A stretch of 64,000 nucleotides of DNA. It comes from Kiritimatiellia bacterium (lineage in GTDB: Bacteria > Verrucomicrobiota > Kiritimatiellia > CAIVKH01). A model generated the notes under the pieces. That model had not been told where the DNA came from. It worked only from the letters and a program-made list of their open reading frames with translations, and did not search any database. Of this stretch, positions 19,017 to 28,940 are shown in pieces (position 1 is the stretch's first letter; each line of letters opens with the position of its first letter). The DNA is taken from NCBI GenBank assembly GCA_027493775.1, contig JAOSKE010000003.1, positions 682,845 through 746,844 on the forward strand. Reading direction: 5' to 3'. The translations under genes and the position numbers were made by a program.

Positions 19017-22000
19017 TCACGGATTCGGCTCAAAAACGCCGGTGCGGTAGAACACGATCTCAGCGTCATTCGTGTAATCAAGCCAAATGCTCCCGCCGGT
19101 GCCCTGACGCGGCACACCGAACCGCGTCCAAACGCCATCAACCAGATTTGTGTTCACAAACAAATCGTACCACTTGCCTTCCGAAGAACGCGGAATTTCA
19201 AACCATCCCGCCGCGCCGGGTTGAATCACGCCGATGTAAGGGAGGTGCGAGCTGGCATCGTGGGGATCAGTCCCAGCGAACTCCTCCTCCCAGTTCAAAA
19301 AACCGTCGCCGTCCGAGTCGCTAAAAGGGCCGGCGCGCCGCGTAATCGCCACCTCCGATTGATAGACGTGCGATTCCAACTGCGCGGGCCCATCAATCCG
19401 CAAGTCGGCAACATAAAAGTTACCGTCCTCACCAGCGCCGGCGTTGTAGCTCCAGAAACGGACGCGGTTAATGACGACCTCGGAGGCCGATGCGAGCTCG
19501 CCCGTGACGACGAGACTGGGAGAGACGCGAAGCGTATATTCTGTTGGACTTGTCAGCTCAAACTCAACGGTAAATCCACTGCGTGTCCAGCTCTTGCCCG
19601 TCGGGCGGCTGTCGGCCGTGTCATTGATTAGATAGTTTGTGCCGCCACCTGCAAAATAGAACTCAAACAGACTCTGCCCGTAGCGATTTTGAAGCGCGAT
19701 GCCGGTGGAGCCGCCGCCACCAATGTTGTTGTTCTGGAGTTTCACCTGCAACACGTCGCCGACATTCAGCGGCCCTGCCAACGGGCGCGCCGCCCCGGCG
19801 AATCCGCCGTTATTTGCCCACAATCCCCACGCCTGCCTGCTGATTCGCAGGTTCGACACCCCGCTATTACTCGTGGCGAGGAAGAACCCGGCGCTTCCAT
19901 TCTTTTCCATCTGCCAGCCACCGCCCCACCCCCACGCCGCCATTCTGCTCCGCCTCCCAGGACGGACCGGCGGTATAGACGCTGTTCGTTGCGGCGTCGC
20001 GCGATGCGGCATTCGGGTTCGCCGTGTCGTTCGTACCCGAAACGCGGATCAGATTTATCCCCTCGGCGAGGGAGATTGTTGGAAGCGCCCAGTTCGTTGA
20101 AAGCGGAGTCACCAATCCGCCCTCACCCGTCGCGGCGTTTGTCCACATCAAGCGGCCCGACACACCGCCGCCCAACACGCCGCTCACGTTATAGTTTGCG
20201 ACATCATCTGAAACCGTAATGTCGGAAGGCGGATTCGTAATCGTGACAAACGGAACAAACGAATCAACACAGTCCAACACATACACATGCCAGTCCTGGC
20301 CGTTGTTGTTGTCCCAGACCAGATTGGTATCTGAACCCCCGTTGTTGAACACAAAATCTAACTGCCATGTGTCCTCCAGCATCTGTAGCTCATACGACCA
20401 CACGCCGGGAGGAGACTCATTCATCGGAATACTTTGAACGTCCTGCCAGCCGTTGCGTCCGACAAACAGCACGAGATTCGAAGAGTCCTGCAGCGGGCCC
20501 GCCCACTCTTCATAGGTGATGGTGACGGGGACACAGCCGATCGGGTCTTCCGGGCTCGCCGTAACAACGGCCGGAATATCCGCGCAGTTTTCGACCGGAT
20601 AATGCCAGTCCAATCCCTTGTTGTTATCCCACACGCGATTCGTGGCGCCATTGTGGAACGCGATATCCAGCGTGTGCGTTCCGAGCGGAATCGAATAGGA
20701 AATCACCCACTGCTCGCCCGTCTTCGTCATGGAAAAGTCTGTTGAACTCTGCCAGTTGTTTAGACCAACAGCGGCCACAACTTGCGTCGCGCTCGCCAGC
20801 GGGCCAGCCCCTGCCGCATAGGTGATGGCCACGTCCACACAGCCATCCGGCTCTGCGGGATCAAGCGTCACCTGCCCCGCGCTCAACGGCGAGTCCTTCG
20901 CGTAAATCTGCATGCTGTACATGCCCAAATTCAGTGTCGCCTTCGGGGGATTTCCCGACGCAGTCACCGTCTGAACCACGCCGACGTTGCCGAAATCACT
21001 CGCGTAGTTTGTCGCGTCGCCATTGTAAAACTGATGCCACACGCCCGGAGACGGGAATTGAACTTGATAGTTGTTGCGCGTCTGGCCAGAAAAATTCGCA
21101 ACCACGACCACGTCGTCCACACCACCGCCCGCGTCCCATCGAATATAGCTGATGACTTTCGCAGAATCGTCTTTGTGGTGGACGTTCACGCCCGTTCCCT
21201 TCAACCCCTGTGTGCCGCCCCACACGTTGCGGCGAAGGTGGATGAGATCCGAATAGGATCGAACAATTCCCTTGTTCGAGTTCGTCAGCCCCCAATGTAT
21301 GGCCGTCTCGGCGGCGAACGCATAATCCTCGTTCATCTCCTGCCCCTGGAAAATCATCGGGATGCCGGGCGAGGTCATCACCACTCCGGCCGCCAGCAAC
21401 TGGCGCTTCCGCGCATAAATACTCTGCGGATTGCTGCCATCAATATCGCGCGGAAGCCGCTGCTTCCCGTTCATCCCGCCGACCGAATCGTGGGACTCGC
21501 TGTAGAGCACGCGGTTCAAACTGTTCCAGTTGCCGATCTGATCGCCCAGCCATTGCATATTGCGTTCGCTGTCACTCCCGCGCGTCACCTGCCATTTGAT
21601 GTGCTCGCCGAAGCCGACATCCCACTGGCTGTCAAAATTCACGTTAAAGTCGTAGGCATTGTCTTCTGCGATGCTGATGCGACCGGCGAAACCCGTCTTC
21701 ACCATCCAGTTGATATCGCGCAACATTTGCTCACCCTCGGGCAAACGCGTGCTGCCGTTGTTCGCGTACAAAATACTCCAGACCGAATCCCAGCGGAACC
21801 CATCCACCCTATACTCTTCGAGGAACATGCGGATATTATCCGAAATAAACTCGCGCACTTCGGTCCGTCCAAAATCCGGGCGCGTATCGCCCCACATCGT
21901 CGAGCCGCGGCTATCGTTGTAAAAATAGATGCCGCCCGCGCTGCCCCACCCATCAAATTGCCACAGCGAGAGATCGCTCGGCCCGTAGTGGTTGTGCACC

Positions 22001-22689
22001 ACGTCCACCAACACCGCAATACCGCGTTCGTGACACGCCTTCACAAAGCGCTTGAATGCGTCCGGCCCGCCCAACGCGCTTTCGACCGCATACAGATCCG
22101 CCGGGTTGTAGCCCCAACTCTTGTCGCCCGCGAACTCTGCAATCGGCATCACCTCCACCGCGCTCACGCCGAGATTCACGAGGTGATCCAGCTTGCTGAT
22201 CGCCTGATCGAACGTGTTCGGCACCCACGCCTCCGCGTTGTACGTGCCGACGTGCATTTCGTAGATCACCAGATCATTGAACCACGGCATCACCGGGTTG
22301 ACACCGCCCCAGTTAAACGCCTTGGGATCGTAGATGATGGAATTGCCGTTCGAGTTCGTCACGCGCCGCGCGCGGGGATCGCGCTTATCGAATGAGTTAT
22401 TAATTCGGTAGAGATATTCCTGGCCCGCGCGCGCACTGGCGATATCGCCCGACCAATAACCCGTGGCCCCCTCCTTGGTGAGCGCCGTCGTGCCCCAGCC
22501 ATTGAACTGCCCCTTCACCCCCACGCTCGATGCGTTTGGCGCCCAAACCCGGAACGTCACACCAGTCCCGTTCTGATCCGCATAAGGAAAAGACCCAACC
22601 CCCGGACGGGAGGATTGCGCGACGCTCTCGCCAGCCAGAACCAAGGCGAGGAAAACAGCGACCGACCCGAAAACTTTCGTATTTACCAT
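19017..22689 (-). CDS. Secreted GH13-family alpha-glucan enzyme with CBM and calcium-loop tail, one frameshift
   Basis: A large exported enzyme, about 1220 residues. A signal peptide (MVNTKVFGSVAVFLALVLAG) precedes a CBM48-like domain (VTFRVWAPNASSVGVKGQFNGW) and a GH13 barrel close to branching enzymes. The catalytic residues are visible: nucleophile Asp in DGFRWDSV, acid Glu in ISIAEDN, and stabilising Asp in SESHDSVGG. Two similar repeats of about 90 residues with NNWQ/RNGWQ and VWDNN follow, like starch-binding CBM25 modules. The tail includes DSDGDGFLNWEEE. A C-run at 19929-19933 (one base too long) breaks the frame; WEAEQNGGVGWGGGWQMEK is the corrected join. Expected action: cleaving or branching alpha-1,4/1,6-glucans outside the cell. 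Confidence 0.9.
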
Positions 22690-22753
22690 AAAGTCAACCG
22701 TTCTACCGCCCAGTCTATTCGGTTAAGTTTAAAACTACCAGCTTTTTTATAGC

Positions 22754-23245
22754 TTATTTTGGGGGCGGGCCTTTTCCCGGCGGAAACCAGACCTTCACCC
22801 GCTGCTTCTGACGACCATACTTCAGCGCGGATGAATGCGACCGGAAGAACAAATCCAGCCGATACCCCGTAATATCGCCGCCCCGATCTTCTACGCGACC
22901 ATACCCATAACCCGGCACAAAGATAACTGTCCCGAACGGGAAAATTGACGTGTCTGCCGCAATCGTGCCCGGCTTCGCCATCGTCCCGCTCGCCGTCTGC
23001 CCCACAATTTTGCGCTTCCCCTTTAATGGGCCGGATGCAAACACCGGACGCCCCAGCCAGTTCCGCTTCCACCCGCAACACTCCCGGCACGGACAATACC
23101 CCGTGACCTCCACCACGTACTCGCGCGGCGGTATATCGCCCGGCGGACGGGCGGAAGGGGTGAACGCATCGCGCAGATAGCAGCCGCCGACAACAAACAT
23201 CAACAGCGCCACTGCCGCCAATTGTAAACGCGCGCGCAACATCAT
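22754..23245 (-). CDS. 3D-domain lipoprotein
   Basis: A short exported lipoprotein (163 residues) with a signal ending VVGGC and a double-psi beta-barrel 3D domain of the MltA/YuiC/resuscitation-factor type. Visible motifs are TGYCPCRECC, then TASGTMAKPGTIAAD and the terminal GDITGYRLDLFFRSHSSAL, which holds the Asp residues for which the domain is named. Family members are peptidoglycan lytic enzymes, so a wall-remodelling role in the periplasm is likely but not proven. The four nearby cysteines are unusual and could bind metal or form disulfides. It lies 64 bp upstream of the GH13 gene. Confidence 0.85.
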   Translation of the reverse strand: MMLRARLQLAAVALLMFVVGGCYLRDAFTPSARPPGDIPPREYVVEVTGYCPCRECCGWKRNWLGRPVFASGPLKGKRKIVGQTASGTMAKPGTIAADTSIFPFGTVIFVPGYGYGRVEDRGGDITGYRLDLFFRSHSSALKYGRQKQRVKVWFPPGKGPPPK

Positions 23246-23325
23246 CGCGTGTCGAAACTACCCCAAATCGCCCCAAAAACAAAACTGGAATCGCCCGGAG
23301 AAAAGTATCTTGATATCAAGATACT

Positions 23326-23910
23326 TCATCCCGCCGTGCCGGGCCGCCCGGCGGGTTGGCTAAATTCTGGCAGCATCGAAACCGGCAAATCGCGCAGAAA
23401 CGGCTGATTCTGGTCTTTCTGCGAAAGCTCCGGCTCTGCGATCGGCCACTCAATTCCGATATCCGGATCATCCCACGCAATCCCGCGATCATCGTTCCGG
23501 TCATAGAACGCGCTGCACTTGTAAAGAAAACGCGCCGTCTCACTGAGCACGCAAAAGCCGTGCGCAAACCCTTCGGGGATGAACAACTGATAGTGATTTT
23601 CCGCCGACAACACCCGGCCGCACCACTTCCCAAACGTCGGTGAGCCGTGTCGAACATCCACCGCCACATCGAATACCTCGCCGCTCACCACATACACCAG
23701 CTTCGCCTGCGGCGCGCGAAGCTGATAATGCAGTCCGCGCAAAATCCCGCGGCGCGAATACGAAAAATTATCCTGCACAAAGCGGGCCGCCACCCCGCCT
23801 TCCGCGTATTTTTCCGCGTGAAACGTCTCCGTGAAATAACCCCGCGCGTCCCCGAACACATCCGGCGACACCAAAATCACATCCGGAACTTCAAGCGCAG
23901 TGAAGTTCAT
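23326..23910 (-). CDS. rfbC: dTDP-4-dehydrorhamnose 3,5-epimerase
   Basis: Third step of dTDP-L-rhamnose synthesis. The 194-residue cupin begins NFTALEVPDVILVSPDVFGD, with RFVQDNFSYSRRGILRGLHYQ carrying the catalytic His of the family and FIPEGFAHGFCVL following. It is the last of rfbB-rfbA-rfbC on the minus strand. The rfbD reductase that completes the pathway is not in this window. The gap to rfbA (90 bp) holds a paired palindrome. Confidence 0.97.
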   Translation of the reverse strand: MNFTALEVPDVILVSPDVFGDARGYFTETFHAEKYAEGGVAARFVQDNFSYSRRGILRGLHYQLRAPQAKLVYVVSGEVFDVAVDVRHGSPTFGKWCGRVLSAENHYQLFIPEGFAHGFCVLSETARFLYKCSAFYDRNDDRGIAWDDPDIGIEWPIAEPELSQKDQNQPFLRDLPVSMLPEFSQPAGRPGTAG

Positions 23911-23938
23911 GACAGGGACTCCGCCGTGCGCCCAAAAC

Positions 23939-23985
23939 TTCCAAGGGTTGGAAGTTCAGTCCAAACAGACTTCCAAGGATTGGAA
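23939..23985. repeat. Paired palindrome TTCCAANNNTTGGAA, copy C
   Basis: TTCCAAGGGTTGGAA at 23939-23953 and TTCCAAGGATTGGAA at 23971-23985, again 32 bp start to start, with AAAAC before the first. The flank GTGCGCCCAAAAC resembles the flank of copy A (GCACGGGCCAAAAC). It sits in the 90-bp gap between rfbA and rfbC, inside what should be one operon. Confidence 0.85.
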
Positions 23986-24000
23986 GTGTTAACAGACAAA

Positions 24001-24885
24001 TCAAGCATCGCTTCGTCCTTCTTCCTCCAACATCCGCAGCAAATACTGGCCATATTCATTCTTCGCCAATGGTTCAGCGAGCGCGCGCACCTGGTCGGCG
24101 GAGATCCAGCCCGCCGAATACGCAATTTCCTCAATACACGCCATTTTCAAGCCCTGACGCTCTTCGATGGTCTGCACAAAGTTTCCCGCCTGCAACAGCG
24201 ACTCATGCGTGCCCGTGTCCAACCACGCAATCCCGCGGCTCAACGGCTCGACCCGCAACGCGCCGCGTCGCAAAAACTCCATATTCACATCCGTGATTTC
24301 CAGCTCTCCGCGCGGCGAGGGTTTCAACGCCGCGGCAACCTCAACCACGGAGTTGTCGTAGAAATAAAGACCCGGCACGGCGTAGCGCGAGGTTGGCTTC
24401 TGCGGTTTTTCCTCGATATGCAACGCGCGCCCCGACGAATCGAACGAAACCACGCCGTATCGCTCCGGATCGTTCACGCGGTAGCCGAAAATCAGACCGC
24501 CGGAGTTGGTTTTGCCCGCCTCGCGCAACACGCGCGGAAGATCGTGTCCAAAAAAGATGTTGTCGCCCAGGATCAGGCAGACCGAATCATCGCCGATAAA
24601 ATCGCGTCCGATAATAAACGCCTGCGCCAGCCCCTCCGGGCGGGGCTGCTCCGCATAATTCAGGTTCAACCCATACTGCGAACCGTCGCCGAACAGCTCG
24701 CGGAAGCGCGGCAAATCGGACGGCGTGGAGATGAGCAAAATGTCGCGGATTCCCGCCAGCATCAGCACCGACAGCGGATAATAGATCATCGGCTTGTCGT
24801 ACACCGGCAGCAGTTGTTTGCTGACCACCCGCGTCACCGGATAGAGCCGCGTCCCCGATCCCCCCGCTAAAACAATGCCCTTCAT
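24001..24885 (-). CDS. rfbA: Glucose-1-phosphate thymidylyltransferase
   Basis: First step of dTDP-rhamnose synthesis: glucose 1-phosphate and dTTP give dTDP-glucose. The 294 residues begin [24 protein letters not shown]..., with the nucleotide-binding GGxGTRL loop. Further marks are [27 protein letters not shown] and [14 protein letters not shown]. The length matches RmlA. It lies 60 bp after rfbB and 90 bp before rfbC. Confidence 0.98.
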   Translation of the reverse strand: MKGIVLAGGSGTRLYPVTRVVSKQLLPVYDKPMIYYPLSVLMLAGIRDILLISTPSDLPRFRELFGDGSQYGLNLNYAEQPRPEGLAQAFIIGRDFIGDDSVCLILGDNIFFGHDLPRVLREAGKTNSGGLIFGYRVNDPERYGVVSFDSSGRALHIEEKPQKPTSRYAVPGLYFYDNSVVEVAAALKPSPRGELEITDVNMEFLRRGALRVEPLSRGIAWLDTGTHESLLQAGNFVQTIEERQGLKMACIEEIAYSAGWISADQVRALAEPLAKNEYGQYLLRMLEEEGRSDA

Positions 24886-24945
24886 CTCTTCACCATAGCA
24901 GAAATCGAAAACTGCGACAGCAACAACTCACGGCCGGGCCTCGAA

Positions 24946-26001
24946 TTATTTTCCGTAATGCGCTTCAATCCAACGCTGATATTCGCCGCTGCGCACGCGG
25001 GAAATCCACGTGGCGTTTTCGAGGTGCCATTGGACGGTTTTACGCAGGCCGGTGGCGAAGGATTCCGCCGGTTTCCAGCCGAGCTCTTTTTCCAGCTTCG
25101 CGCAGTCTATCGCGTACCGGCGGTCGTGGCCGGGGCGGTCTTTCACAAAGGTGATCAGCTCCCGGCGCTTCTTCCCGCCCGGCAGCGGCGGGGCGAGTTC
25201 TTCAACGAGGTCGCAGATCATTCCGACGACCTCGATGTTCTTCATTTCGTTGCGCCCGCCGATGTTGTAGGTCTGGCCGCGGCGGCCGCGCTGCATGATT
25301 TCCCACACTGCGGTGTTGTGGTCGCGCACAAAAAGCCAGTCGCGCACGTTCAACCCGTCGCCATACACGGGGAGCGGCTTGCCCTCGATGGCATTCAAAA
25401 TAATCAGCGGAATAAGTTTTTCCGGGAACTGATACGGGCCGTAATTGTTCGAGCAGTTGGAAATGGTGACGGGCAGGCCGTAGGTGTGGTGATAGGCGCG
25501 GACGAGATGATCGGACGCGGCTTTCGACGCGGAGTACGGGCTGTTCGGTTGGTACGCGGTTTCTTCGGTGAAGAATCCTGTTTCGCCAAGGCTGCCAAAA
25601 ACTTCGTCGGTACTAACGTGATGAAACAGCTTGATCCTGTCCATTCGCTCCCGCGCAAGTTGGAGCAGGACATAGGTGCCGTGGATATTCGTTTCGATAA
25701 AATCATCCGGCTTTACGATTGAGCGATCCACATGCGATTCCGCCGCGAAATGGCAAATCGCATCCACCCCATACTCATCGAACACCCTCGCCATCGCGAC
25801 GGAGTCACAAATATCGCCATGCACGAACGCATAACGCGCCCCCGCCCTCTCCGCCACGTCTGCCAAACTTTCTGGATTCCCCGCGTAGGTGAGCTTATCC
25901 ACATTAATCACGCGCCCTTTGAAGTCTGATTCTTCAAATAGGAAGCGAATAAAATTGCTCCCGATAAATCCGCATCCGCCGGTAACCAAAAGATTCTTCA
26001 T
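24946..26001 (-). CDS. rfbB: dTDP-glucose 4,6-dehydratase
   Basis: Second step of dTDP-rhamnose synthesis, an NAD-dependent short-chain dehydrogenase. The start [20 protein letters not shown] (26001) gives 351 residues. The cofactor loop TGGCGFIG, the AAESHVDRS segment and the catalytic [12 protein letters not shown] (YxxxK) are all present. An upstream in-frame extension to 26061 is low-quality sequence. It is the first gene of rfbB-rfbA-rfbC, and probably feeds rhamnose to the cell-surface polysaccharide begun by the sugar transferase at 17-18.6 kb. Confidence 0.98.
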   Translation of the reverse strand: MKNLLVTGGCGFIGSNFIRFLFEESDFKGRVINVDKLTYAGNPESLADVAERAGARYAFVHGDICDSVAMARVFDEYGVDAICHFAAESHVDRSIVKPDDFIETNIHGTYVLLQLARERMDRIKLFHHVSTDEVFGSLGETGFFTEETAYQPNSPYSASKAASDHLVRAYHHTYGLPVTISNCSNNYGPYQFPEKLIPLIILNAIEGKPLPVYGDGLNVRDWLFVRDHNTAVWEIMQRGRRGQTYNIGGRNEMKNIEVVGMICDLVEELAPPLPGGKKRRELITFVKDRPGHDRRYAIDCAKLEKELGWKPAESFATGLRKTVQWHLENATWISRVRSGEYQRWIEAHYGK

Positions 26002-26069
26002 CGGCGTCGAGGTTAAACGGCGGGAGGAATAGTTGCAACCGAAACAACCGAGCAGCAGCACACAACGAG

Positions 26070-28574
26070 CTAGACTTTTAGCACCCGCCTTACATCTGTA
26101 AGCGTGTTGATGGCGTGAAGGTCGTGGTTGTGGAGCTGGAGTCGGCGATTCATGACGCTGAGGAGGGCCTCATGTTCCGACGTCGTGTTCTCATTTCCGG
26201 TCACCAGAAACCAGAGCTGATGAATCGGCTTTTTCAGATCGCTAAAATTTATCGCGTCTTGCTGTGCATTGGCGACCGCAACAAAAGAGCGACGAAAATC
26301 GGTGCGGTGCAAATCAATCAGCGCCGTGCGCCCAATTACGCGTATGGAGTGGGCGTGTGTGGCCGCAATCAGCTTTTCGGCAAGATTATCAGAAGCCAGA
26401 TTCCCTGGAAGCGTTGACGTAAATTCACGGATAGCCTCATCCGATTCCGTTGCGTTCAGGCCGATGGGCGGACCAAAGGTATTGATAGATGCTGCGAGCC
26501 GACTATTCACATCGAAGTCCGGCAATGCCGTCGCTGGCGAGCGTTGATTGCGCAGGTAGGCAATCATAAAACTGTTCTTGGAAAAATACATCGCAAATAG
26601 ACGTGGCAGGCGATCATTCTCGCGCGTCCATGCGATGGTTCGTCTACGCGAAGCGAGGAGAACAACAAAATCATTCGTGGGCTTCACGGTCTCGTGCAGA
26701 TTCAGCAGAACGCTATCCCACGTTTCGAGTTCGCCCCACGTAATCGATGCGGAAGGTTTGATTTCATTAAGCGTCGCTTCACTCGCAAAACGGCTGTGGC
26801 TCGGCGTGATGACGTGAAGAGGTGCGCCGAGTTGGTCCGCCAGGATGCACATGTCAGAAATAACACCGTGAAAGTCGGGCAGGCGATTGAAGAAAGGCGG
26901 GATGATTAGTACCACGCGCCGATACTCGCTAATTGGGCAGGCGTTGCGATAGACATAAATGGTCTGCTCGGAGCCATCGAGAAGGCGGTCCAATACACTG
27001 CCAAAAATAAAATGATCGGCGGTGACGTGTCCGTTCCATCCGATCAAGACCGTACGAATCCGCAATTCATCGAGTGCGCGCAGGATGCCGTCTGCTATAT
27101 TAATATCTATCCGCGTCACGGGCACCGCGTCGAGGTTAGCTTCGACGGCCAAATGCACCGCTTCTTCCAACTTCTTTTCAGCTTGGGCGACCTGCACCTC
27201 GGTCGTATCGTTCTTGCGGACAACCGTCAGCGGGAACAGTGGTTCTTCCGACTTCGGGTCGTGCAACAAAGTCGCCATCGCCATCAGCGGCCCGATCGTC
27301 GAAGGGTTCGCGAGCGGAACTAAGAGGCGCTGCGGTGCGTTCGCAGGATCACCCGCACGCGCCTCCGCCTGAAGCGCAACGGCCCGCCCCCAGCGTTCTG
27401 TAATCCACGGAGACAAAAGGCATGTGACTAGGATCAAAATAATAATGCTGTCGAGAATCGTATTATTGAAAAGTCCGATTTCGTAGCCGATGAAGGTGGC
27501 CGCCAAAGTGGCAGCCGCCTGAGAAACGCAGAGACCGAAAACGAGCATCGCCTGATCAAAGCTGAAGCGAAAGAGTCGTGCGCTGCCGAAAACGGCGATG
27601 ATTTTTGTCACAAAGACGGCGAGAAGAATTACGCCCGCAACACCCCACATCTTGGGATCGAGGAGGGAGTTGATATCAACGATCATCCCCACACTGATCA
27701 TAAACATCGGAATAAAGAGTGACTCCCCAACAAACTGGATTCGTACAGCCAATGGCGAGCGCATCGGGACGAGGCGATTCAGCGCCAGACCGGCAAAAAA
27801 GGCGCCGATAATTGCCTCCATCTTGGCGACCTCCGCGAGCATTGCGCAGAGGAATACAATCGCAAGAACGTAAACAAAACGCTCAATACTCCCTTCTTTT
27901 AACTTACTGAACGTCCAGCGGCTTACGCGCGGAACGACCAAAAAGAGGGCAAGTGTATAAACCGAGATTCCGAGAAAAAGCGCCGTCCAAAATGTGGCAT
28001 TGGCATCGCCTTTAACAATGGCGGCAATGATCGCAAGGGTCATCAGCGTCAACGTGTCCGTGACAATCGTTCCGCCAATCGCCGTAGTGACAGCGGGGTC
28101 TTTCATAATGTCGAGTCGCTTGACAATTGGCTGACTTAACAACGTATGCGACGCAAAGACGCTGGCCAGCAGGAGAATCGTGGGCCAGAGGTGGGCATGG
28201 TTGAGGTGATTGTGAAGAAAAACGTAAATGACAACCGAGCCGAGAACCATCGGAAACGCGTAAGAAAGAAAACCGAAGATCAGCGATTGATTGCGCCGCT
28301 CCTCGAACTCGTTCATATCAATTTCGAGGCCAGCCTGAAACATGATGTAGATCAGTCCGACCTTGCCAAGCAGCGCCACTGCCCCGCCCTCGGGTAAAAT
28401 GGCCAGCGCATGGGGGCCAAGCACAATTCCTGCGACGATCAGTCCGACGATCCGGGGGATTCTGATCAACTGACAGATAAGAGGAACGACCAAGATGATC
28501 AGCATCAAGATCGCGAACAGTGCGACCGGTTCCTGAACTGGCTGCTCACGTGCAAAAGATAGTAAAAAATTCAT
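26070..28574 (-). CDS. CPA2-type cation:proton antiporter with cytoplasmic nucleotide-binding-like tail
   Basis: The first 400 or so residues form about 12 membrane segments of the Na+/H+ exchanger fold ([66 protein letters not shown]). The remaining 430 residues are soluble. They resemble two universal-stress-like alpha/beta modules ([50 protein letters not shown]). At 834 residues this layout is known among CPA2 proteins and implies regulation by a bound nucleotide. Whether the ion is Na+ or K+ cannot be read. The 68-bp gap to rfbB shows no clear terminator. Confidence 0.9.
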   Translation of the reverse strand: MNFLLSFAREQPVQEPVALFAILMLIILVVPLICQLIRIPRIVGLIVAGIVLGPHALAILPEGGAVALLGKVGLIYIMFQAGLEIDMNEFEERRNQSLIFGFLSYAFPMVLGSVVIYVFLHNHLNHAHLWPTILLLASVFASHTLLSQPIVKRLDIMKDPAVTTAIGGTIVTDTLTLMTLAIIAAIVKGDANATFWTALFLGISVYTLALFLVVPRVSRWTFSKLKEGSIERFVYVLAIVFLCAMLAEVAKMEAIIGAFFAGLALNRLVPMRSPLAVRIQFVGESLFIPMFMISVGMIVDINSLLDPKMWGVAGVILLAVFVTKIIAVFGSARLFRFSFDQAMLVFGLCVSQAAATLAATFIGYEIGLFNNTILDSIIILILVTCLLSPWITERWGRAVALQAEARAGDPANAPQRLLVPLANPSTIGPLMAMATLLHDPKSEEPLFPLTVVRKNDTTEVQVAQAEKKLEEAVHLAVEANLDAVPVTRIDINIADGILRALDELRIRTVLIGWNGHVTADHFIFGSVLDRLLDGSEQTIYVYRNACPISEYRRVVLIIPPFFNRLPDFHGVISDMCILADQLGAPLHVITPSHSRFASEATLNEIKPSASITWGELETWDSVLLNLHETVKPTNDFVVLLASRRRTIAWTRENDRLPRLFAMYFSKNSFMIAYLRNQRSPATALPDFDVNSRLAASINTFGPPIGLNATESDEAIREFTSTLPGNLASDNLAEKLIAATHAHSIRVIGRTALIDLHRTDFRRSFVAVANAQQDAINFSDLKKPIHQLWFLVTGNENTTSEHEALLSVMNRRLQLHNHDLHAINTLTDVRRVLKV

Positions 28575-28884
28575 CGAAATCGTTTAGGGGCTCCGACCTT
28601 TGCGAAAGCGCCAACATTTAGCAAGCCCGTGAAATGGGCAACGCGCGAAATCAAGAAGTGGAACACAAAAGAAACAAATGAGAAGAAATGCCTCGGGTCA
28701 CAATCTGTGCGACACCAGCTTTTTATGTAGCCACGAGCTAGGCTGGAAAAGGGAAATGGCGCTTTTTTCCGTCTTATCGCACCAGCATGCATCCGCCGTA
28801 CTCATGATGCAGCCAATTTCCAATACAAACGGACCTGTCCTTGCCGCGTGAGAGAAAAATTATCCGCCCCCACTTCGCGATTAA
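28575..28884. other. Intergenic region between antiporter and ppdK
   Basis: About 310 bp upstream of the antiporter. AT-rich parts such as 28660-28690 could hold its promoter, but I cannot assign -35/-10 boxes with confidence. No gene seen. Confidence 0.5.
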
Positions 28885-28918
28885 AACAAAAGGGCCGGAG
28901 CGATTTGCTCCGGCCCTT
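28885..28918 (-). terminator. Intrinsic terminator of ppdK
   Basis: A perfect 12-bp stem, AAGGGCCGGAGC with GCTCCGGCCCTT (28890-28901 and 28907-28918), encloses a 5-base loop. On the minus strand it is followed by TTTGTTTTAA. It lies 22 bp beyond the ppdK stop, the expected place for factor-independent termination. Confidence 0.9.
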
Positions 28919-28940
28919 CGTTTGTGGATTTTCCCGCAGG

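Noticed and set aside
17463..19631. 722-codon open frame as one protein
   Set aside because: Only the first part is the sugar transferase. After a missing T at 18607-18610 it runs antisense through two minus-strand genes. The true stop is at 18629-18631.
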